From the NCBI GenBank assembly GCA_900542185.1, contig UQMZ01000031.1, forward strand, positions 1 to 44,869: 44,869 nucleotides of DNA. The letters run 5' to 3'. How positions within the stretch are numbered: the stretch's first letter is position 1; each line of letters begins with the position of its first letter. The stretch is from an uncultured Bacteroidales bacterium. GTDB lineage: Bacteria > Bacteroidota > Bacteroidia > Bacteroidales > Muribaculaceae. Made by a program: the position numbers and the translations under genes. The notes below the pieces were generated by a model. The model did no database searches and was not told where the DNA came from. It saw only the letters and a program-made list of their open reading frames with translations. Of the stretch, positions 34,627 through 42,098 are shown piece by piece.

Positions 34627-35822
34627 TTGTTGCTTGATTCAACATTGTCGTCTTTCCAGACTTGTTTGGCGAGATTGAACGCCGCCCACGCCTTGGGCCA
34701 GCCCGCGTAGAAAGCAATGTGGGTGATAATCTCTGCGGCTTCTGTGCGTGTGATGCCGTTCTTCTTAGCCTCCTGAAGATGGTAGATCAGAGAGTTGTCA
34801 GTAATGTCCTGCGATATGAGGGATGTGATTGTGACGAGGCTTCGGTCACGAAGTGAGAGAAGGTCATTACGGCTCCATACCTCACCGAAAAGTATGTCGT
34901 CGTTGAGATGGGCGAACTCTGGAGCGAAATCGCCAAGCTGCTGTCTTCCAGCAGTCTGAATAATTCTCTGTGCCATATTGTTTTGTGTTTTGATATAATT
35001 TACAACTTTATTGGAAGGGGTTAGTTCAGTCTGGTCAAGAAGCTGAAGGTTCTTGACCATGTGAAGTGTTCCCTGTTTATATTTCTGGAAGTGCGCCGAG
35101 GCGATATGCTTGCGGTAGGCTTCCTTAGAGGCATAGGTCTCAAGAATCGTTATGTTGCAGGGATTATCCTTCTCCTGAAGGGCATACATGGTAAGCACGC
35201 CGGGTTCTGTACGCAAAGAGATTTCGCCGACATCGGTCGCATACCTCATATACTCGTCAAGATACGCAGGATCAACCTCCACTTTCGACAGACGGATTAT
35301 GCCGTCGGCCGACATTGGCTGTTTCGCGCACACTGCCGGTTCTTTTTCTGTTCTTGTTGGAAATCCGTATTCCGCATCAGTCACGGGCCGCAACTGCACG
35401 ACATGGCCATCAACAGCATGTTCAGTGACCGTCATGCAAACCAATGCCATATCTGGGGTTGCACCATTCCAGTGGCGTACATTGGCTTTGGAAACAATCA
35501 CGTCGCCTTTCTTTATGACACGTTTTTCCTGACCCTCTTCCTGATAGAAGCCTTCGCCATCCAGTACAAGGAGTGTCTGTTCGGCATTGGGATGATAATG
35601 CCAGAAATTGCGGCTGCCGGGTGAAAAACAGAAGTTGGTTATCATGGTGTTGCCACCGTCCTTCAATATCGACAGATGAACCTCTCCGGTATTGCTTTCC
35701 GATGACGCTATATTTTCAGCAGGGAAAATAAGTGTATTCTGTTCCATATCATAACGGGTAGCTGCCTGGATATTTAAAGTCAGGATTGACAATACGATAA
35801 ACAGGGTTATTTTTGTTCTCAT
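34623..35822 (-). CDS. Exported cupin-ABM-CMD triple-domain protein
   Basis: A 399-residue protein with a signal peptide (MRTKITLFIVLSILTLNIQA) and three domains. Residues 45-140 form a cupin with metal ligands in FWHYHPNAEQ (His75, His77, Glu81) and VRHWNG (His117). Residues 174-265 form an antibiotic-biosynthesis-monooxygenase (YgiN-like) fold with ILETYASKEAYRKHIAS and AHFQKY. Residues 285-390 form a carboxymuconolactone-decarboxylase-like domain, with SLVTITSLIS, HLQEAKKNGIT and EIITHIAFYAGWPKAWAAF. The last has no CxxC, so it is not an AhpD-type peroxidase. Each domain alone is linked to small aromatic, quinol or lactone chemistry. An internal NNMAQRII at the third domain suggests an ancestral gene fusion. 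It overlaps the reductase start by 4 bp. Substrate unknown. Confidence 0.85.
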   Translation of the reverse strand: MRTKITLFIVLSILTLNIQAATRYDMEQNTLIFPAENIASSESNTGEVHLSILKDGGNTMITNFCFSPGSRNFWHYHPNAEQTLLVLDGEGFYQEEGQEKRVIKKGDVIVSKANVRHWNGATPDMALVCMTVTEHAVDGHVVQLRPVTDAEYGFPTRTEKEPAVCAKQPMSADGIIRLSKVEVDPAYLDEYMRYATDVGEISLRTEPGVLTMYALQEKDNPCNITILETYASKEAYRKHIASAHFQKYKQGTLHMVKNLQLLDQTELTPSNKVVNYIKTQNNMAQRIIQTAGRQQLGDFAPEFAHLNDDILFGEVWSRNDLLSLRDRSLVTITSLISQDITDNSLIYHLQEAKKNGITRTEAAEIITHIAFYAGWPKAWAAFNLAKQVWKDDNVESSNK

Positions 35823-35836
35823 ACAACATTAAATTA

Positions 35837-36337
35837 TTATTGCCGTTCAAATTTTACTTTTGTGTCCCCGGCAGTTCTCAATGCCTCTATTCCGTCGCCC
35901 TCGATATGACCGATTTTGATAAGGTCATTGTTGTAAGACCAGTTCTTGCAAAAGATAGCAACATTCTTCCATGGTGCGTAGATGGTTATATCGCCGGGAA
36001 CAGGCGCACATCCGCGTGTCACGCCAGCTAAATCAAGTGCCGGCGTGGGATAGAATATCTTTTCTGTTGTATTGTTGAAATCTTCAAGAGTTGCCTCTAA
36101 GGGTAGACGGGACAAGAAATCCCGTCCTGCGGCGTTATCTTCCATCATCGCCGTAATGGTTTTAACTCCAATTACGATATTCACTTTCATTGATTCATCT
36201 GTTTTTTCATTGTTCCTTTCTGATGGATCGGTTGTTTCCGATTGAGTCGGAATCTCCGGCTCATCATTTCCGCTCCCACAAGCAGTAATCGAAAGAGCAG
36301 CAAACAAAAGGACTGATGCAAACATAGTCTTACTCAT
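35837..36337 (-). CDS. Cyclophilin-like-fold lipoprotein
   Basis: A 166-residue lipoprotein starting at ATG 36337 (MSKTMFASVLLFAALSITAC, lipobox ITAC). The open frame continues upstream to 36535 but this part reads as the 80-residue gene in another frame. After a Ser/Thr/Glu-rich spacer (about residues 21-50), residues about 52-166 match the cyclophilin-like family seen in Bacteroidota: KVNIVIGVKTITAMMEDNAAGRDFLSRLP (partial), FYPTPALDLAG, PVPGDITIYAPWKNVAIF and IKIGHIEGDGIEAL. These domains resemble cyclophilin in fold but lack the prolyl-isomerase active-site set, and their function is unknown. It sits between the 80-residue gene (4-bp gap) and the cupin-ABM-CMD gene (14-bp gap). Confidence 0.82.
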   Translation of the reverse strand: MSKTMFASVLLFAALSITACGSGNDEPEIPTQSETTDPSERNNEKTDESMKVNIVIGVKTITAMMEDNAAGRDFLSRLPLEATLEDFNNTTEKIFYPTPALDLAGVTRGCAPVPGDITIYAPWKNVAIFCKNWSYNNDLIKIGHIEGDGIEALRTAGDTKVKFERQ

Positions 36338-36341
36338 AGCT

Positions 36342-36584
36342 TTAATTGTTTGTTTCCACGAACTCGACACAAGAAGGCCGTATGCCCATATCCCGTAAAA
36401 TCGCCATTTCGTTTTCTTCAAATAATATGGCTTTGTCATTTTCGTTTTGTTGGTCACCCAAAATGCCCTCCTGACACATAAAGTGACTGATGACCTGTTG
36501 CGGGGTAATGGAATAGCGGGAGGCAATGTAATCAATCACCTCGTCGCTACATACAGATTTCGGTACTGTTATCTTGCTGTCCAT
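36342..36584 (-). CDS. 80-residue protein of unknown function, first gene of operon
   Basis: Start ATG 36584 (MDSKITVPKSVCSDEVIDYI). The open frame to 36641 runs past the -7 element and is unlikely to be translated. The protein is soluble, acidic and helical: DEVIDYIASRYSITPQQVIS looks like a helix-turn-helix-sized pair, and LFEENEMAILRDMGIRPS follows. No signal peptide, in contrast to its operon partners. No family is recognised. It is the promoter-proximal gene of the operon and lies directly beside the AraC gene, so a regulatory or chaperone role is possible but unproven. Confidence 0.65.
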   Translation of the reverse strand: MDSKITVPKSVCSDEVIDYIASRYSITPQQVISHFMCQEGILGDQQNENDKAILFEENEMAILRDMGIRPSCVEFVETNN

Positions 36585-36605
36585 AGTTTCTATAATTTGA
36601 CATTG

Positions 36606-36613
36606 CAAAATTA
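36606..36613 (-). promoter_or_regulatory. -7 element of the five-gene operon
   Basis: TAATTTTG on the minus strand, 22 bp before the 80-residue gene. No TTTG at the usual distance, as expected if an activator (the divergent AraC protein) is needed. Confidence 0.55.
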
Positions 36614-36699
36614 GACAGTCCGAAGGTAATGAGGCATCCAAAATCTTGGGAATCTATATCAAAAATACTGAATTTACTCATGGTTTCGTATATTCTTAT

Positions 36700-36707
36700 T
36701 AACTTTG
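36700..36707 (+). promoter_or_regulatory. -7 element of the AraC gene
   Basis: TAACTTTG, 26 bp before ATG 36734, supporting that start over the ATG at 36629. No standard -33 TTTG. The 86 bp between the two divergent -7 elements are the likely regulator-binding zone. Confidence 0.55.
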
Positions 36708-36733
36708 CACTTGACTATCAACCCAATGTGCCT

Positions 36734-37633
36734 ATGGCAAAAATACTTAAAGTCAACAGGACTTCCGATTACAGCGGATATCATGGTCTGACCGACCGAC
36801 ATCCACTGGTAACGATCATCGATTTTTCGGAAATATCCCCAATACGCCACAGCCTTAATAAATATGAAGTATACGGGATATTCGTACAGCAGGATAATGA
36901 CCTTGACCTTATGTATGGATGCGGCAAATATGATTATAAAGATGGGTCTCTTATATGTGTCTCGCCGGGACAGATAGGCGGCAAGGAAGACAATGGCGAA
37001 AAAGTTTCGATAGGTGGTTGGGCAATTCTTTTTCATCCGGATCTGATACGTGGCACACAACTTGAGAAAGTTATCAGAAGATATTCGTTCTTTGACTACA
37101 GCGTCAACGAGGCATTGCATTTGAATGAAAAGGAACTTGATATTGTCGTGTCGATATTAAGAAGGATTAAATCGGAGACAGAAGGCCCTCATGACGATTT
37201 CCAGAATGAAATACTCGTAAGTTATATCTCTCTGCTTCTCAAATATTGCCAACGCTTCTACAACCGGCAGTTCGTTACCAGAAAACTGGCCAACAATGAC
37301 ATACTGGCACGATTTGACGACTATCTTCAGAAATATTTTGCCGAAGACCGTCAGATATCGGATGGGTTGCCTACGGTTAATGCCTGCGCTGAGCACCTTT
37401 GTATGTCGACCAATTATTTCAGCGATGTCGTAAAAAAAATGACGGGCGAGAGTCCGCTCCGTCACATTCGCAGGTTTATATTAGGTCTAATCAAGAACGA
37501 GCTTGCTTCCGGAATGTCCGTAGCCGAGACAGCCTATAAACTCGGTTTTGAATATCCGGCTCATCTAAGCCGCATGTTCAAGAAAGAGACCGGTCAGACC
37601 CCATCTGAATACATCAGGTCACGTGGCCGATAA
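36734..37633 (+). CDS. AraC-family transcriptional regulator
   Basis: A 299-residue regulator from ATG 36734 (MAKILKVNRTSDYSGYHG). An ATG at 36629 is in frame, but it precedes the -7 element. The N-terminal two-thirds (residues about 1-185) is a cupin-like sensing domain with VYGIFVQQDNDLDLMYGCGK and ICVSPGQ. The C-terminal two helix-turn-helix units have VNACAEHLCMSTNYFSDVVKK (first; quoted nearly whole, about residues 216-236) and MSVAETAYKLGFEYPAHLSR with MFKKETGQTPSEYI, the canonical AraC ending. It is divergent from the five-gene operon and most likely controls it. The inducer is unknown. Confidence 0.92.
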   Translation: MAKILKVNRTSDYSGYHGLTDRHPLVTIIDFSEISPIRHSLNKYEVYGIFVQQDNDLDLMYGCGKYDYKDGSLICVSPGQIGGKEDNGEKVSIGGWAILFHPDLIRGTQLEKVIRRYSFFDYSVNEALHLNEKELDIVVSILRRIKSETEGPHDDFQNEILVSYISLLLKYCQRFYNRQFVTRKLANNDILARFDDYLQKYFAEDRQISDGLPTVNACAEHLCMSTNYFSDVVKKMTGESPLRHIRRFILGLIKNELASGMSVAETAYKLGFEYPAHLSRMFKKETGQTPSEYIRSRGR

Positions 37634-37674
37634 ACCGTCTGTGTTTATAGTTTGCCGCAGGTAGTACGGAAGCC

Positions 37675-39096
37675 TTACCTTTTGGTAGTGAAAGGTATCA
37701 GCGGGAGGTAATTGCCTCCATACACGTTGCCTGGCATGAAGTCTCCGTAGCCGTAACGCGCGGATACAGGATTTGGTACGTCTGGATTGCTGAGTTGGAA
37801 TTCATTCGTCTGCCACAGGAATATCACTTCTTTGGCAGGATAATATTTACCGTCCTCGCCGGCAATCTCAAAGCCCTTGATGTCATAGTTCCGGCAGATG
37901 CCATGATTTGGCGAGTCTATGGCTACCATAATCTTGTCCCCCTCCACGCGATAGCTCTTATACTTCGGGCTTCCGGCCATAAACTGTTTCTTGCCGTATG
38001 TCTTGTTGAGAGCAACGTCGCCGAGGCGCTGTCCAACCGCTTCCTTGTTTCCCGGGTGGATATTGAATCGCTCGTATTCCTCCACTATGTCGTTTGTGCA
38101 TATCATGTCGGCGTTGTTGAGGCGCGCTACAGCCTCCCACTGTGCTTCGCGCAACATCGGGGATTTGCCGTCCTCTGCGGGGTCGTCATATTCGTATGGA
38201 GCTATTTCGACGGCATAGAAAGGTATATCGCCACGTCCCAATTCCTCACGCCAGCGGTTTACCATCGTAACCAGACGGTCGGCGTATGTGTCGTAACTCC
38301 TGACATTGGAACAGCCCTGATACCAGATTATACCGTTGTATGTGTATTTGTTTATTGGCTTGAACATGGCGTTATACATCAGCATAGGACGCCAATACGA
38401 AGTCATGTCCTCTATATCCTTGGGATTAAGCGAGACGTCAGAATATTTCTCAAGAATCTCACGTGGAAGCCAGCTCTCTACCTTTGAGCCGCCGTATGCG
38501 GCCGAAACGATGCCGATGGGAATGTCCAGCACATCGTTAAGACGCGTGGCGAAATACCAGGCCGTTGCCGAGTATTCGGGCGTGGTGTCCGGTCCCGGAA
38601 CCGTCCAATGCGCATTGGCATTTTCCACAGGTTCATAACTCTGACTGGTCGGTACAGTGTAGAATCTTACCTTGTCGGCATACTGACGTGCCTTGGCTAT
38701 TTCCTTAAATCCGTTCTTTACATTACAGCCGGGGAAACCCTTAAGGGGCATCTCCATGTTGGATTGCCCCGATGCCAGCCATACCTCTCCTATCAGTACG
38801 TTTTTGATTGTATCCGAGTCTGTTTTACTCGAAATAATCAGATCATGCTGACTGTAAGATGCAGCAGGTGTAGCCACCGATATAAGCCAATGGCCTGAAT
38901 TATCCGCCTTGACGGAATATGTCTGTTTATCCCAGGTGGGAGTCACTTTGATTGTTTCGCCGGGATTGGCTGAGCCCCAGATGTGTGCGTGTGTATTCTG
39001 AGGCAGAACCATTCCGTCGCTGATCATGGGTGAGGTTGTCATGGCATTCGTTGTTAGTGCGGCGAATGCGGCGCCCGCAAGTATTATGTGTTTCAT
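37675..39096 (-). CDS. Sialate O-acetylesterase (SASA family)
   Basis: A 473-residue exported esterase starting at ATG 39096 (MKHIILAGAAFAALTTNAM, signal peptide). The SGNH/SASA active site is complete: Ser112 in WLASGQSNMEM, the block SAAYGGSKVESWLP, IWYQGCSNV (oxyanion Asn and Gln region) and the catalytic His in IHPGNKEAVGQRLGD near residue 350. It removes acetyl groups from sialic acids or from plant glycans such as xylan, a step common in mucin- or hemicellulose-using Bacteroidales. A GH51 arabinofuranosidase lies 1.3 kb away on the same strand, which slightly favours plant arabinoxylan. An excellent promoter ends 5 nt before the start codon. Confidence 0.92.
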   Translation of the reverse strand: MKHIILAGAAFAALTTNAMTTSPMISDGMVLPQNTHAHIWGSANPGETIKVTPTWDKQTYSVKADNSGHWLISVATPAASYSQHDLIISSKTDSDTIKNVLIGEVWLASGQSNMEMPLKGFPGCNVKNGFKEIAKARQYADKVRFYTVPTSQSYEPVENANAHWTVPGPDTTPEYSATAWYFATRLNDVLDIPIGIVSAAYGGSKVESWLPREILEKYSDVSLNPKDIEDMTSYWRPMLMYNAMFKPINKYTYNGIIWYQGCSNVRSYDTYADRLVTMVNRWREELGRGDIPFYAVEIAPYEYDDPAEDGKSPMLREAQWEAVARLNNADMICTNDIVEEYERFNIHPGNKEAVGQRLGDVALNKTYGKKQFMAGSPKYKSYRVEGDKIMVAIDSPNHGICRNYDIKGFEIAGEDGKYYPAKEVIFLWQTNEFQLSNPDVPNPVSARYGYGDFMPGNVYGGNYLPLIPFTTKR

Positions 39097-39100
39097 AGAG

Positions 39101-39132
39101 CAAATATAGCCCAAAAACGTCTAATCGCCAAA
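39101..39132 (-). promoter_or_regulatory. Promoter of the sialate O-acetylesterase gene
   Basis: On the minus strand TTTG (39132-39129), 20 bp, TATATTTG (39108-39101). The ATG begins only 5 nt after the element, so the mRNA would be leaderless or almost so. Confidence 0.75.
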
Positions 39133-39214
39133 CAAATTGTCGTCAACTTGAATCAAGAGGGAATAATGGTGCAATTATTGCGTAGGGAGAGCGTTTATAA
39201 GTTAAAAAGTATAA

Positions 39215-40306
39215 ATGATGAAAAAAGCGCTAATCACAGGCGTAACCGGTCAGGACGGATCGTATCTGGCGGAATTGTTGCTTGAGAAAGGATATGACGT
39301 TCATGGCGTGATACGACGGTCGTCCGTGGACTATCGTGAACGCATAGCCCACCTGGAAGGTCAGCCTCACTTCCATCTGCATTATGCCGACATGGGGGAT
39401 TCCATGAGCATGGTGCAGGTTGTAGGTAAGGTAAAGCCGGATGAAATATACAATCTTGCCGCTCAGAGCCATGTCCAGGTGTCGTTCGATTCGCCTGAAT
39501 ATACGGCACAGGTAGATGCTTTGGGTGTGTTGAGAGTGCTTGAAGCGGTCCGACTCACAGGCCTTGCCGGTACGTGCCGCATCTATCAGGCTTCTACATC
39601 CGAGCTTTATGGCAAAGTGGAACAGGTTCCGCAGAACGAGGAGACTCCGTTTCATCCTTACAGTCCCTATGCTGTGGCAAAGCAGTATGGATTCTGGATA
39701 GTTAAGGAATACCGTGAGGCATACGATATGTTCTGCTGTTCAGGCATACTGTTCAACCATGAGTCTGAGCGTCGCGGAGAGACATTTGTGACCCGCAAGA
39801 TAACACTCGCAGCGGCACGCATTGCCCAGGGCAAACAGGATAAATTGTATCTTGGCAATCTATCATCGCTACGCGACTGGGGTTATGCCAAGGATTATGT
39901 TGAGTGTATGTGGCTGATATTGCAGAATGACAAGCCCGAGGACTTCGTGATAGCCACAGGCGAGCAGCACTCCGTGCGCGAGTTCTGTCAGCTTGCATTC
40001 AAATATGTGGGCATAGACTTGATATTCGAAGGAATAGGCGCTGATGAGAAAGGTATTGACAAGGCTACCGGAAAAGTCTTGGTGGAAGTGTCTCCTGATT
40101 TCTACCGTCCTACCGATGTGGTCAATCTTTGGGGAGATCCGTCCAAAGCCAAGCGGGAATTAGGTTGGAATCCACAGAAAACCAGCTTCGAGCAACTTGT
40201 TAAGATTATGGTTGATCACGATATGGCGAAAGTAGCTGTAGAACGCGCCGGTGAGCAAGTTCGCACAAACCTGGCGGAATACCTTGAAAAAGGCATAGTG
40301 AAATAA
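39215..40306 (+). CDS. gmd: GDP-mannose 4,6-dehydratase
   Basis: A 363-residue cytoplasmic short-chain dehydrogenase/reductase that converts GDP-mannose to GDP-4-keto-6-deoxymannose, the first step to GDP-fucose and GDP-rhamnose. The NADP-binding ALITGVTGQDGSYLAELLL, the catalytic YSPYAVAKQYG (Tyr-Lys), ASTSELYGK (Thr, Glu) and NHESERRGETFVTRK (substrate) are all present. Two in-frame ATGs (39215, 39218) make the exact start uncertain by one residue. The usual partner fcl (GDP-fucose synthase) is absent here, so it must be elsewhere or the product is used otherwise. The gene is alone, followed by a terminator. Confidence 0.96.
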   Translation: MMKKALITGVTGQDGSYLAELLLEKGYDVHGVIRRSSVDYRERIAHLEGQPHFHLHYADMGDSMSMVQVVGKVKPDEIYNLAAQSHVQVSFDSPEYTAQVDALGVLRVLEAVRLTGLAGTCRIYQASTSELYGKVEQVPQNEETPFHPYSPYAVAKQYGFWIVKEYREAYDMFCCSGILFNHESERRGETFVTRKITLAAARIAQGKQDKLYLGNLSSLRDWGYAKDYVECMWLILQNDKPEDFVIATGEQHSVREFCQLAFKYVGIDLIFEGIGADEKGIDKATGKVLVEVSPDFYRPTDVVNLWGDPSKAKRELGWNPQKTSFEQLVKIMVDHDMAKVAVERAGEQVRTNLAEYLEKGIVK

Positions 40307-40329
40307 TTGACAATAAGATAATAAAATAA

Positions 40330-40355
40330 GGGAGGGCCGTCGTTATGGCTCTCCC
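40330..40355. terminator. Terminator between gmd and the GH51 gene
   Basis: GGGAGGGCC (40330-40338) pairs with GGCTCTCCC (40347-40355), one G-U pair, with CTTTTGTTTT after it on the plus strand. It lies between convergent genes. Confidence 0.8.
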
Positions 40356-40380
40356 CTTTTGTTTTGCGTTATATTCCGGC

Positions 40381-41922
40381 TTATTCCATTGTGATGGTAA
40401 CGATGGATTTTGCGGGAAGCTTCACTTTCACCACTCCGTTCTTGCCGGCCTTAACATCCTTGAAAGGCTTCAATGTCACCTTCTCGGGCTGACCGAAGTC
40501 ATTGTAATCGTTGATGCTCTTGCAAGTCAGGATTTCGCCGTTGATGCTCTTGATTTTGGCAAGTCCTGTATTGATTTCCACTTCCTGAGGATTTTCAAGG
40601 TCGATATTGGTAAGGGAAACCGTAACCTTACCGTCTTTCCTGGAGGCTGTAGCCTGCAGACGGTCAACGTCCCATTTGTCACCGCAACGAACCTTGTCGG
40701 TAGTTACGTCCAGAGGTATGGGCGTGGCATCCTGATGAGGTATGTACATCTTGAAGACATAATAAGTAGGAGTCTTTACCATCTGATCGCCTTTGGTCAG
40801 AACCATTGACTGAAGTACGTTGGCCACCTGAGCGATATTGGCCATCTTTACGCGTTCGGTGTGGCGCTGGAACACGTTGAGCGACAATGCGGCTACCATG
40901 GCGTCGCGCATGGTGTTCTGCTGGAACAGGTGTCCGGGATTCGTGCCGGGCTCAACGTCCCACCATGTGCCCCACTCGTCAACTAAGAGGTTTACGCGCT
41001 TCTTGTCGTCGTATTTGTCCATTATTTGCTCGTGATGAGCTATCACATCCTCTATCTCAAGGCATTTGCCCATTGTCCAATAATAGTCGGCCGGAGTGAA
41101 CTTGATGGCAGAGCCTTTCGAGCCGTCCCATCCGGTCACCGTATAATAGTGCAGGGATATGCCGTCCATGTAACGGCCGGCGTTCTTCATCATCACGTCG
41201 GTCCAGTTGTAGTCGTAATCGCTGGCGCCGGATGCGATTTTATAGAGCTTATTGTCACCGAAGTTGCGGCAGTAAGTCTGGTATCTGCGATATACGTCGG
41301 CATAATATTCGGGGCGGAAATTGCCTCCGCAACCCCAGCATTCGTTACCTACACCGAGGTATTTGAGCTTCCAGGGCTCCTTGCGGCCGTTCTGTTCGCG
41401 CAGCTTTGCCATCGGGCCGTTGTCGGCAGTGATATATTCCACCCACTGTGCCAATTCCTGTACCGTGCCGGAACCGACATTGCCGCTCAGATAAGGCTCA
41501 CAGCCTAACAGCTCACATAGATTGAAGAACTCGTGCGTTCCGAACGAGTTGTCCTCTACGGTGCCACCCCAGTTGTTGTTGACCTGCGTGGGACGATCCT
41601 TCTGCGGACCGATGCCGTCGCGCCAGTGGTATTCGTCGGCAAAGCATCCGCCCGGCCAGCGCATCACAGGCACTTTCAGTTCCTTCAGGGCCTGAAGCAC
41701 GTCGTTACGGTATCCGTTGGTATTAGGTATGGGAGAATCGGGTCCTACCCAGAGGCCTCCATATATGCAGGCACCGAGGTGTTCGGCGAACTGTCCGTAG
41801 ATTTCCGGCATAATCCTGGCATCCGGATTTACCTGGTCCATCTGCAGCGTTACGTTCGCAGCCTGGACCGATGTCACTCCCAACATGGCCGCCACCAAGG
41901 GCATCAGCAATTTCTTTGTCAT
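40381..41922 (-). CDS. GH51 alpha-L-arabinofuranosidase
   Basis: A 513-residue exported hydrolase (signal MTKKLLMPLVAAMLGVTSVQA). The GH51 barrel has the acid/base Glu194 in LGVGNECWGCGG and the nucleophile Glu316 in LLVDEWGTWWDVE, with VMRWPGGCFADEYHWRDGIG and MPEIYGQFAEHLGACIYGG as further signatures. The C-terminal beta-sandwich (from about residue 420) completes the usual two-domain form. It releases arabinose from arabinoxylan, arabinan or arabinogalactan, acting in the periplasm. No SusC/D or transporter is next to it. A textbook promoter lies upstream. It is convergent with gmd. Confidence 0.95.
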   Translation of the reverse strand: MTKKLLMPLVAAMLGVTSVQAANVTLQMDQVNPDARIMPEIYGQFAEHLGACIYGGLWVGPDSPIPNTNGYRNDVLQALKELKVPVMRWPGGCFADEYHWRDGIGPQKDRPTQVNNNWGGTVEDNSFGTHEFFNLCELLGCEPYLSGNVGSGTVQELAQWVEYITADNGPMAKLREQNGRKEPWKLKYLGVGNECWGCGGNFRPEYYADVYRRYQTYCRNFGDNKLYKIASGASDYDYNWTDVMMKNAGRYMDGISLHYYTVTGWDGSKGSAIKFTPADYYWTMGKCLEIEDVIAHHEQIMDKYDDKKRVNLLVDEWGTWWDVEPGTNPGHLFQQNTMRDAMVAALSLNVFQRHTERVKMANIAQVANVLQSMVLTKGDQMVKTPTYYVFKMYIPHQDATPIPLDVTTDKVRCGDKWDVDRLQATASRKDGKVTVSLTNIDLENPQEVEINTGLAKIKSINGEILTCKSINDYNDFGQPEKVTLKPFKDVKAGKNGVVKVKLPAKSIVTITME

Positions 41923-41980
41923 ATTGTATTTTTAAGGTTAATATTAAGCTTAAGTATAAGTGTATTTTCTACAATAAATG

Positions 41981-42012
41981 CAAATTTAGCAAATATTATC
42001 CTATCCGCCAAA
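41981..42012 (-). promoter_or_regulatory. Promoter of the GH51 gene
   Basis: On the minus strand TTTG (42012-42009), 20 bp, TAAATTTG (41988-41981). The leader is about 55 nt. Confidence 0.8.
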
Positions 42013-42061
42013 AATGCTTTTAACGTTTGTAAATAACATTCCACATCTTTTAATCTGAATT

Positions 42062-42094
42062 TTTGGGTCATCCCAAGTCTGTTATGTAATTTTG
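42062..42094 (+). promoter_or_regulatory. Promoter of the unknown exported protein gene
   Basis: TTTG (42062-42065), 21 bp, TAATTTTG (42087-42094). The predicted GTG start is 5 nt downstream of the element, again implying a leaderless message. Confidence 0.65.
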
Positions 42095-42098
42095 TGGC

